From positions 1 through 10,659 of the forward strand of contig CAMLGG010000182.1 in the NCBI GenBank assembly GCA_946479475.1: 10,659 bases of DNA, written 5' to 3'. Made by a program: the position numbers and the translations under genes. Positions 1 to 6,834 of this stretch are shown here, piece after piece. This stretch comes from an uncultured Ideonella sp. Lineage in GTDB: Bacteria; Pseudomonadota; Gammaproteobacteria; Burkholderiales; Burkholderiaceae. The number at the start of each line of letters is the position of its first letter. The stretch's first letter is position 1. The notes under the pieces are model-generated. The model saw only the letters and a program-made list of their open reading frames with translations. It searched no databases and had not been told where the DNA came from.

Positions 1-1569
1 TGCCGGGCGGGAAGGCGCTGCAGCGACACGAGCGGCCGGCCGTTGCGCCGGTGAGGTGCTGTTGGCAGGCGCCCTGGCCGCCGCCACCGAGGCCTGCCGC
101 TTGGCGGGACGCGGAGGCGGCGTCTTGCCGCGGGCCACCGGCGCCGGCACCCCCTGGATGGCCGCCGGAGGGGCAGCGACCCGGGCTGCCGGCGAACGAG
201 CCGCCTGGCTGCTCGACGGGGTCGGCGCCGGCGGGTCGGGCAGCTGCGCGGAAGCCAGCGCCACGTGTGGTTCCGCGGCCGAAGGCGCAGACGGCATGGG
301 CACTGGCGACGCAGCGGAAGGCACAGGAGGCGGCGCAACGGCCTTCGCTGTCAGCGGTGCCGCCCGCGCCGCGGATTCGAGGGCCCGCTCGGCTGTCCAG
401 GGGCCTCGCCAGACCCACCAGCCGGCGGCCACCACCGAGGCCGCAGCCACTGCTCCCACGCTTGCGACCAGCCTGGGCGCGAGGCCACGGCTCGGCAGGT
501 CGCGCCGTGGGGCCGGCATCAGGCGATCCTCCACCGCCGGCGCCCGGCGCAGGACGTCTTCGCCCAGGGGCGCCGCGATGCGCGTGATCGGCGTCGCCAG
601 ATCTTCGTCCGGCCTCCGCGCCGAAGCAGACAGCTGCCAGCCGCGCTCCAGCGAGGCGACCATCTGCGCATCGGCCAGCGGCCGGCTGGCCAGGGCGATC
701 AGCTCGCCGTGCGGCCTCAGAAGGCCGGCCTGCGCGTCGTGCGCCTCGATCAGGCGCCTCACCAGGGCACGCGCCTCGGCCAGCCGCCAGGCCGTCCACG
801 ACGGATCGGGCACGGCCTCGGGGTCGGGCAGGAAGCGGCGCAGCATCGCGGCGAGGCTGAAGAAGTCGCATCGCCAATCCAGGCGCTGGGTGGGCTCCAG
901 GTCACCCGCGGCGCCGGCCTCCAGCGCGTGCAGCAGGCGCGGCGACTGGTACTCGTAATCCGGCTGCCGCGCGATGGGCAAGGCCCGGGTCAGGCGCTCG
1001 CCTTCCACCAGCGAGAAGGCAAAGTCGATCAGCGCGATCTGCTCGAAGCGTGGCGAAAGCACTGCCGCCGGATCGTCGGGGTCGAAGCCGGTGGGCGCGA
1101 GCGGGATGCAGACGTTGTCGGCCTTGAGGTCCAGGTGAACCAGGCGCAGGCCGTGGATCGCATCCAGCGCGACCAGGCAATGCTTGGCCAGCGCCCACCA
1201 GTGGGCCGCGTCTTCGAACACGTGGCGATGCTCTGCGCCGTCCCGCCGCACCGGCAGCAGCGTCGCCCAATGGTCGACGGTGACGCCCGCGTCGTAGGTC
1301 TGGACCAGGGCCGGGCGGTCCGCAGCGCCGCGGTCGAACTGGACCACGTCGGGCACCGGCGCGATGCCGTGGCCGACCAGGCGCGCGAGGATCCGCCACT
1401 CGCGCTCGGTCCAATGGCGGAAGTCGCCGGCGGTCGTCGCGAGGAAGCGCTTGGTGTAGCGCCGCCGCTCGCCCGGCCCCGTCTCCTCGCGGAAGACCTC
1501 GACATGGTCGCCGGTGACCATGCGCAGCCGGCCGCGGCCCAGCACGCGGTCGATATCGCCCCGTGTCAT
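1..1569 (-). CDS. Transmembrane Ser/Thr protein kinase (3' end outside window)
   Basis: This frame is open from the ATG at 1569 to the left edge, giving 523 codons with no stop, so the C-terminus is missing. Residues 1-300 look like a eukaryotic-type protein kinase: candidate ATP-binding Lys40 (YTKRFL), a possible helix-C Glu57, catalytic loop HLDLKADN at 145-152 (Asp147, Lys149, Asn152), metal-binding Asp182 in LIDFAFSL, an APE-like QSPRLL near 208-213, and Asp235 of DFFSLA. The glycine-rich loop is poor (only GRG at 11-13) and DFG reads DFA. A basic stretch precedes one membrane segment at about 366-388. Beyond it lies a Pro/Ala-rich, presumably periplasmic tail of at least 130 residues with no PASTA repeat visible. 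The start overlaps the phosphatase stop (ATGA), and GGAG 7 nt upstream is a good ribosome binding site. Inferred role: the writer in a kinase/FHA/phosphatase circuit. The family call is firm; the substrate is unknown. Confidence 0.87.
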   Translation of the reverse strand, partial: MTRGDIDRVLGRGRLRMVTGDHVEVFREETGPGERRRYTKRFLATTAGDFRHWTEREWRILARLVGHGIAPVPDVVQFDRGAADRPALVQTYDAGVTVDHWATLLPVRRDGAEHRHVFEDAAHWWALAKHCLVALDAIHGLRLVHLDLKADNVCIPLAPTGFDPDDPAAVLSPRFEQIALIDFAFSLVEGERLTRALPIARQPDYEYQSPRLLHALEAGAAGDLEPTQRLDWRCDFFSLAAMLRRFLPDPEAVPDPSWTAWRLAEARALVRRLIEAHDAQAGLLRPHGELIALASRPLADAQMVASLERGWQLSASARRPDEDLATPITRIAAPLGEDVLRRAPAVEDRLMPAPRRDLPSRGLAPRLVASVGAVAAASVVAAGWWVWRGPWTAERALESAARAAPLTAKAVAPPPVPSAASPVPMPSAPSAAEPHVALASAQLPDPPAPTPSSSQAARSPAARVAAPPAAIQGVPAPVARGKTPPPRPAKRQASVAAARAPANSTSPAQRPAARVAAAPSRPA

Positions 1570-2417
1570 GGCCTTTCTCCCCCCATCCACCGCGGCCAGC
1601 CTCGCTGCACCAGCAAGACCGTCGCGTCGTCGATGCTGCCCCGGCGCCTGGCCTCCGCGATCAGGGCCTCGCCACGCTGTGCCAGCGGCACGGGCTGGCG
1701 CAGCACGCGTGCCCAGTCGGCCGGCTCGAGGTGCTTGTGCACGCCATCGCTGCAAAGGGCGAGCAGGTCACCGCGTGCGAGGCCGTGCACGGCGACATTG
1801 GCAGCGGCGATGGCGCCGTTGCCCACCATGCGCGCCGGATCGTCGAGCGAACTTCCCGCCGGCGGCGCCTCGCCGAGATGGCGGAAGCTGTCGTCACGCG
1901 TCAGCAGCTGGATCGTCGTGTCTTCGCCGGCGGGCAACCGGTACGCGCGGCAATCGCCTACCCAGGCCACCAGCCAGCTGCGGCCCAGGCGGTCGACCGG
2001 CGCACACAGGGCCGCGGTGGCCGCGCCCGGCGCCTGCGTCACCTCGGCGATGCGTTGCGCGATCGCGCGATCGGCCTCGAGCATCGCCGCCCGAACCCGG
2101 GCCGCGTCGACGGGATGGCCCTCGAGCACGGCGTGCAGATGCGCCACCAGATGGCGGCTGGCGAGCTGCGCCAAGGCGCCGCCGCCCACGCCGTCGGCCA
2201 CGATGAACAGGCACGCGGCGCTCGGCAAGGGGCTGTGGCAATCCTCGTTGTCGGCATGCTGGAGCCCGCAGGACGATGCTGCCGCCGCCTCGATGCGGCG
2301 CAACAGCGTGCGCTGCGTGGCCTGCTGCCCGATCACGGCCGGCGAATCGGGCGCCGAGGCGTTGCAGGGTTCGATGGGCGTGACCAGGCTGGCGGCCGGC
2401 GGGCGCTGTCTGTCCAT
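1566..2417 (-). CDS. PP2C-type Ser/Thr protein phosphatase (PstP/PppA-like)
   Basis: This 283-aa cytoplasmic protein is predicted to be a metal-dependent phosphatase that removes phosphate from Ser/Thr. The PP2C motifs appear in order: QHADNEDC at 53-60, VADGVGGG at 73-80 (metal ligand Asp75), WVGDCRAYRL at 152-161, CSDGVHKHL at 222-230 (Asp224) and DDATVLLV at 263-270. The length matches a stand-alone bacterial PP2C catalytic domain with a short N-terminal lead of about 40 residues. No membrane segment is seen, unlike mycobacterial PstP, which has a C-terminal anchor. The start lies 10 bp after the FHA gene stop and has GAGG about 9 nt upstream, within the preceding stop region. Its stop overlaps the kinase start by 4 bp, so kinase and phosphatase are probably made in a coupled ratio. 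Inferred role: the eraser opposing the adjacent kinase. Confidence 0.93.
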   Translation of the reverse strand: MDRQRPPAASLVTPIEPCNASAPDSPAVIGQQATQRTLLRRIEAAAASSCGLQHADNEDCHSPLPSAACLFIVADGVGGGALAQLASRHLVAHLHAVLEGHPVDAARVRAAMLEADRAIAQRIAEVTQAPGAATAALCAPVDRLGRSWLVAWVGDCRAYRLPAGEDTTIQLLTRDDSFRHLGEAPPAGSSLDDPARMVGNGAIAAANVAVHGLARGDLLALCSDGVHKHLEPADWARVLRQPVPLAQRGEALIAEARRRGSIDDATVLLVQRGWPRWMGGERP

Positions 2418-2427
2418 GTCGAGGCCC

Positions 2428-3879
2428 TCAGCCCTGCCCGCCCCGTGCGAGGACCAGCGAGCAGGCGGGGCCTTCGTCGAGCGAGGCGCCGAGGACCATC
2501 ACCTGGCCATCGCGCCAGTGCAAGTGGCTGCCTGGACCGTGGTGGACGCCCTCCAGCCACACCCCGTTGTCGCCGTGGATGCGCACCTCGGCGCCCGCTT
2601 CGTCGACCGAGACGATGTCCAGATGGTGGCCGGACACGGCGTCGTGCCCGCGGTCGACGACCAGCGCCTGGTTGCGCGAGCGGCCGACGCTCAGCGGCAG
2701 GCGCCCGGGAGTCAGGACGACGGTGTGCTCGCCGCCGCCCAGCCGGGCCTTGAGCTCCCAGCTGGCCGTCCTCTCACCGCGTGGAGGAGAGATCGCGGTC
2801 AGCGGCGTGCGAGGGACAGCCTGTGCAATGCCCGGAGCGATCGGGGTGGCGGGCGTGGCAGCCCGCGCTTGCGGCCGCAGGGCGAGCCAGGGGTAGTCCG
2901 CCGGCGCGCCTTCGGCCCGGGCCGACAGCACGATCCGCGCCCCGTCGGGCAGCGCCACCGGCTGGTTCGGACCAGGCACCGCATTGTCGGGCCGGCCCGC
3001 CGCGCCCTTCCCCGCGCCGGACGGCGGCTCGACCCGCAGGCCGTTCGTCGATCCCGCATCGCCTATCCACCAGCGCCCGCGCTCCAGCCACAGCTCGGCG
3101 TGGCGGCGGCTGGCATAGGTGCCGCACACCCGGATGTCGCAGCCTTCGCCCGAGCCCACGAGGTAGCGCCGGCCGGGCACCACCGACGGGAGCACGACCT
3201 GCCGCCGGCCTTCGCCGTCCTCCACGTCCAGCTCGACGCGCTGCCCGGCCATGGGCGTGGACGGCGTGCCGCCGAAGCCAGGCGCCGGCGGGGCCGACCG
3301 CGGGACGGCATCCAGCTCCGTCCAGCGGCCGACGATCTCGACGACGTAGGGCCTGGCGGCGGGCGGCGGTGCCACGCGCAGGGCCTCCAGCAGCTCGTGG
3401 TACTCGCCCTGATCGGCCCCGACGTCACGTGAGTCGGCATCGTGCAGGCCCGCGAACTGCGTGAGATCGATGGCTGCCGCGTTGGGCAGGGCGCCGATCA
3501 CCTCGCGCGCGAAGTAGCGCTTGACCTGCTCGGGCTTGAACTCGCGCAGGAAGCCGGCCAGGCGCTGGCGCGCCCCCTCGTCCTGGCAGCGGACGCAGAC
3601 CGATGTCAGGAGGAACCGGTCCCGGTCCGCGATGGCCAGGTGCAGCCGCACGTGGCTTGCCACGAAGTGCTCGAGCTCGTCGCGCACGGCGCCGATCAAC
3701 GTGCCATAGGCGCCGAGGTGCTCGATGCCCGGCAGCGAGGCGGCCTCGCGATCGCTCGATCGCCCCGCCGGCTGCGCCGCCTGCGCCTCGCTGCCGGCCT
3801 CGTCGGCAGGGAGGTCGGCACGCCCGGCCAGGCCACCGATCCGGTGGACACGGCCGAGGACCCAGGACTTGATGGACAT
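2428..3879 (-). CDS. Protein with two FHA domains and an unrecognised N-terminal domain
   Basis: This 483-aa predicted soluble protein should bind phosphothreonine peptides and so act as the reader of the neighbouring kinase. The first FHA domain (about 215-335) is canonical: Gly242-Ser243 in YLVGSGEG, SRRH at 257-260 and GSTNG at 276-280. The second (about 375-480) is more divergent but keeps SVGRS at 397-401, SGHH at 416-419 and DNG at 437-439. A linker at about 339-367 is rich in Ala, Pro and Thr with several Thr-Pro pairs, a plausible region for phosphorylation. Residues 1-190 contain a mixed helical/beta-like region (about 55-145) that I cannot assign. The actinobacterial FhaA also has a separate N-terminal domain, but I see no convincing match. 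The start follows the 107-aa gene by 28 bp and the upstream Shine-Dalgarno is weak. Type VI secretion Fha proteins are an alternative comparison. Confidence 0.9.
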   Translation of the reverse strand: MSIKSWVLGRVHRIGGLAGRADLPADEAGSEAQAAQPAGRSSDREAASLPGIEHLGAYGTLIGAVRDELEHFVASHVRLHLAIADRDRFLLTSVCVRCQDEGARQRLAGFLREFKPEQVKRYFAREVIGALPNAAAIDLTQFAGLHDADSRDVGADQGEYHELLEALRVAPPPAARPYVVEIVGRWTELDAVPRSAPPAPGFGGTPSTPMAGQRVELDVEDGEGRRQVVLPSVVPGRRYLVGSGEGCDIRVCGTYASRRHAELWLERGRWWIGDAGSTNGLRVEPPSGAGKGAAGRPDNAVPGPNQPVALPDGARIVLSARAEGAPADYPWLALRPQARAATPATPIAPGIAQAVPRTPLTAISPPRGERTASWELKARLGGGEHTVVLTPGRLPLSVGRSRNQALVVDRGHDAVSGHHLDIVSVDEAGAEVRIHGDNGVWLEGVHHGPGSHLHWRDGQVMVLGASLDEGPACSLVLARGGQG

Positions 3880-3907
3880 GATTCGTCTCGTCGAAAGTAG
3901 GGCTTCT

Positions 3908-4231
3908 TCAGGGGCGCCACGCGATCACCAGCGTGGCCAGGGGGCCGGGCTGGGTCAGGTGGCGGACGCGGGGCAATGCGGGCAGGCCGTAGCGGCCCAG
4001 CCGGGCGAGGAACTCGCTCCAGGCCGGCTGAAGCTTCTCGCCCTGCTGCACGCGGCGCTGCAGGGTGGGCAGCGACAGCTCGATCAGCAAGGCGATGCGC
4101 GACACGCCACCAACCATCACCAGGGCACGGCGCAGGGTGTCCTCGAGATCTGCCAGGCAGCGCTCGAAGGGGCCGTCGAAGGTCCAAACGAGCGGTTCGG
4201 GCAGGGCGGCGGAGTCGTCGGGTCGCTTCAT
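3908..4231 (-). CDS. Conserved-looking small protein of unknown function (107 aa)
   Basis: I do not recognise this protein. It begins MKRPDDSAALPEP and ends LATLVIAWRP. No signal peptide is seen, and the only hydrophobic patch (about 37-50, RALVMVGGVSRIAL) is too short and too charged at its edges to be a clear membrane span, so a small soluble cytoplasmic protein is likely. The composition suggests helices around 22-62 (FERCLADLEDTLRRAL; LPTLQRRVQQGEKL) followed by a basic C-terminal part. The main evidence that it is real is its position: the ATG overlaps the transpeptidase stop as ATGA, the stop lies 28 bp before the FHA gene, and the cluster is otherwise fully packed. The frame stays open a long way upstream through the transpeptidase gene, but that is a high-GC shadow, not a fusion. 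It could be an adaptor or regulator between the wall synthase and the phospho-signalling genes; this is inference from location only. Confidence 0.75.
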   Translation of the reverse strand: MKRPDDSAALPEPLVWTFDGPFERCLADLEDTLRRALVMVGGVSRIALLIELSLPTLQRRVQQGEKLQPAWSEFLARLGRYGLPALPRVRHLTQPGPLATLVIAWRP

Positions 4232-6834
4232 GGCTTGGAGGCTGCGGGGATGAGCCCTCGCTGGCGGCCGAGGATCTGCAGCGCGATCTCGGCGGAGGGG
4301 TTGGGGCCGTGGTCGCCCACGCCGTGCACCTGAGCGCTGCTCTGCAGCCAGTTGCGCTCCGTCAGCACGGCGATCGCCTTGCTCCAGCGGCCGCCGGCGG
4401 CATCCGTGCGGTAGGCGGCCACGTACCACTTGTAGGGCCGCAGCGAGGTGCACGAGGGCACGTGCTGCCCAGGCTTGACCGCCTCGGCTCGGGTCGTGGG
4501 GGCGCAGTGGCGGGCGATCTCGTCGAGCGAGAAGCCGTCGTTGGGAAAGCTGGGCGTGCCCGTCTTGCCGGCGAGCCAGTCGATGGCCCGGCAACGTTCG
4601 GCGTCGAAAACCTGTTCGCAGGCCGTGCGCGCGGTGCCTGCGCGATGGCTGAAGGACAGGCCCGAGAGGATGACCTCGGCAGCCTCCTGGCTGATCCGCA
4701 TCGGTTCGGCCGGAGGTTGGCTCCAGCGGGCCAGCGCGCGCTGCAGCGGCGTCGCCGCCCGGCCGTCCATGCCAGCCATCGAATCCACCAGGTGAGGCCG
4801 CGGAACGCTCGCCTGCCCATTGGCCGCCGCCGCCAGCGTGGCCATCATCCCGGCGACGCCGAGCGTGCTCGCCCTCGCATGGCCCTGGCCCCAGCCTTCG
4901 GCCACCACGTCGACCATCGCTCCGCCGCGGCACTTCTCCCAGTCGTCGTCCGAAAGGCGGCGGCCGTCCGGGCCCGACGCGCAGCGGGCCACGAGAGCCG
5001 GGCGGAGCTCGGAGGCCGGCATCAGGTGCATGGCGGCGCCGGACTTGCCCGACGCGGGCTCCGCCAGGAGGCGGCCGTAGGCGACGGGCAGCGTCAGGGC
5101 CGCGACCGCCTTGCCCGCATCGGGCGCGACTCCCGGCGAACGGCCGAACAGCAGGTCGCGCTTGCCGCAGCCGCCCGTGGCATCGGAACAGCCGTCGTTC
5201 CAGCCGAACTGGCTGGCCATCGCCTGCACCTGCCAGGGCCTGCGGCAATGGTCGAAGGCCTTGTCCTGGCAGAACATGCGGTCGAGGAAGCGCGCCGAGT
5301 CGGATCGCATGAGCTGCCCTCGCAGGCTCTCGCGCGCGGGCGTGTCGGTGCCACGGCGTGCCATGGCGGCGCGTTCGGCCGCCAGCCACCGGCCACCTAC
5401 TTCGGGGTCCGAAAGAAAGGCGGCGGCCATGATGGGCTTGACCGTCGAGGCCGGCATCGCATCGTGGAAGACCGCGGGGTTCAGCAACGCATCGGGCCGG
5501 TACTGCACCGGGTATGGCAGACGGCGGTCGCAATCGGCCTCGCGGCCGGGGCCGTCGACCTCCTGCCTCGCACACGGCGACATCGCGCCCGCCAGCGCCT
5601 CGATGCGCCCGCTGGCGACGTCGATCACCGCCACGGCGGCCATGCGCACCATCGCGCCTTCGAGCAACTGGTGCCCGACAGGTGCGCCACGGTCCTCGGC
5701 CCGCGTCATGGCCATTGCCTCGCAGACCTCGTGGCGGCCGGTGTAGCAGGCCACCGTCTTCTGGGCCAGCGCCTGCAGCGAAGGGTCGATCGTGAGCTGA
5801 ACCGAGCCGCCGACCTCCACCGGCGTTCCATCGAGCGCGACGTGGCGGATGGCGCCTGCGTCCGCTGCCAGCCGATACAGCGATCCGCCGGGCTGCCGCA
5901 GGCTGTCCAGCGGCTGCAGCAAGGCCGTGAGCGAAGGCGGGACCATCCAGCGCTTGTCATCGGCGGGGTCGGCCGGCCCGGGCTCTCCGGGAAGCGCTGC
6001 CGCCCCCGCCACGCCCGCCAGTTGCGGATCGCCGCAGAGCCGCCGCTGGGCGCTGCGCTCGTTCGCCAGGTAGTGCATGGGAGATGAGCCCTCGGCCTGG
6101 CCCACGTAGACGCAGCCGGCGACCCCGTTCCACGGGTTTCGCCTCGTCATCTGGTGCGCCTGGATCTCGACCTGCTGCTCGGGCCGCCAGCGCGCAAGCG
6201 TCGTGGCGCCCTCGGTGCCCCGCCAGGCCAGGTTCTCCAGCATGCGGGCGTTGTCGCGCAGCAGCACGGCGAGCGCCGAGGCCAGGTCGGCGCAGCCCAT
6301 GCGGAAGCTCTGGTTCTGTGTCTCGGGCAGCTCGATGGGGCGCGCCAGGCCGCGATTGGCCGCGGCGAACCAGCGTGCCGCATCGAAGCCCACCGGACGG
6401 GTCACCCGCGCATTCGCGCGGGAACTGAAGCGCAGCAAGGCCGCATCGAAGGCAGCCAGCGAACGGGCCACCCGCTCGGCCGGGGTAGCGGTGGCAGCAG
6501 CGGCAGGGCTCGCGAGCAAGGGCAGCCAGTCTCCCGCCCTCCACGAGTTGCCGCCCCACTCTCGCCGGCAAGTGGGCAGGCCGGCGAGCACGGCCTCGGC
6601 GCTCGGCAACGCAGCCCCGGTGGCGGGACGCTCGACCACCGCCTCCTCGAAGGTCTTCAACGCCGCAATCAAGCGCACGCTGCGATAGCGGTCCGGCACT
6701 TCGGCGCCGCTCTCGGCGATGGCGGCCGGTCGCACCACGGCCACCAGCAACACCAGACCGAGCATCACCGGCAGGATGGCCAGGCTGGCCGCGATGGCAA
6801 AGCGCAGCAGCGAGATGTCGCGCCGCTCAGCCAC
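4228..6834 (-). CDS. Class B-like penicillin-binding protein (transpeptidase), cysteine-rich
   Basis: This 868-aa protein has one N-terminal membrane anchor (about 10-35), a large periplasmic part and a penicillin-binding transpeptidase domain that would crosslink peptidoglycan. The domain starts near VQLTIDPSLQALAQ (345-358). The acyl-enzyme motif is Ser463-Thr-Val-Lys466 in MPASTVKP, a GQGH stretch lies at 649-652, and KTGT is at 757-760. The second motif, normally SxN, aligns with Ser511-Asp-Ser513. No glycosyltransferase-51 motif is seen in residues 40-340, so it should rely on a partner polymerase, and the SEDS gene lies immediately upstream. The N-terminal 300-residue region is not a pedestal I recognise, and the protein is longer than the usual 580-640 aa of class B enzymes. 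It has 18 periplasmic cysteines. The start codon is GTG, overlapping the SEDS gene by 8 bp; the stop overlaps the next gene by 4 bp. The family is confident; catalytic activity is likely but untested. Confidence 0.9.
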   Translation of the reverse strand: MAERRDISLLRFAIAASLAILPVMLGLVLLVAVVRPAAIAESGAEVPDRYRSVRLIAALKTFEEAVVERPATGAALPSAEAVLAGLPTCRREWGGNSWRAGDWLPLLASPAAAATATPAERVARSLAAFDAALLRFSSRANARVTRPVGFDAARWFAAANRGLARPIELPETQNQSFRMGCADLASALAVLLRDNARMLENLAWRGTEGATTLARWRPEQQVEIQAHQMTRRNPWNGVAGCVYVGQAEGSSPMHYLANERSAQRRLCGDPQLAGVAGAAALPGEPGPADPADDKRWMVPPSLTALLQPLDSLRQPGGSLYRLAADAGAIRHVALDGTPVEVGGSVQLTIDPSLQALAQKTVACYTGRHEVCEAMAMTRAEDRGAPVGHQLLEGAMVRMAAVAVIDVASGRIEALAGAMSPCARQEVDGPGREADCDRRLPYPVQYRPDALLNPAVFHDAMPASTVKPIMAAAFLSDPEVGGRWLAAERAAMARRGTDTPARESLRGQLMRSDSARFLDRMFCQDKAFDHCRRPWQVQAMASQFGWNDGCSDATGGCGKRDLLFGRSPGVAPDAGKAVAALTLPVAYGRLLAEPASGKSGAAMHLMPASELRPALVARCASGPDGRRLSDDDWEKCRGGAMVDVVAEGWGQGHARASTLGVAGMMATLAAAANGQASVPRPHLVDSMAGMDGRAATPLQRALARWSQPPAEPMRISQEAAEVILSGLSFSHRAGTARTACEQVFDAERCRAIDWLAGKTGTPSFPNDGFSLDEIARHCAPTTRAEAVKPGQHVPSCTSLRPYKWYVAAYRTDAAGGRWSKAIAVLTERNWLQSSAQVHGVGDHGPNPSAEIALQILGRQRGLIPAASKP

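Noticed and set aside
902..1505. Two minus-strand frames (170 and 158 codons) inside the kinase region
   Set aside because: They are alternative frames of the open kinase frame, which runs from 1569 to the edge and carries HLDLKADN and the other kinase motifs.
265..3432. Plus-strand open frame of 1055 codons opposite the kinase, phosphatase and FHA genes
   Set aside because: It is the antisense shadow of GC-rich coding DNA: composition is Arg/Gly/Ala/Gln-rich, no domain is recognisable, and the three minus-strand genes show clear conserved motifs.
1..4231. Type VI secretion accessory module (PpkA/PppA/Fha) as the main explanation
   Set aside because: Kinase, phosphatase and FHA proteins do occur in such loci, but no core secretion gene is in the window and the tight coupling is to SEDS and PBP genes. 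Not excluded for DNA left of the window.
3908..5575. Minus-strand 555-codon frame that would fuse upstream sequence to the 107-aa protein
   Set aside because: The upstream part overlaps the transpeptidase in another frame and has Arg/Gly/Pro-rich shadow composition; the real start is the ATG overlapping the transpeptidase stop.
3976..6087. Plus-strand open frame of 703 codons opposite the transpeptidase
   Set aside because: Low-complexity Arg/Gly/His-rich translation without motifs; the opposite strand encodes STVK and KTG motifs in the expected order.
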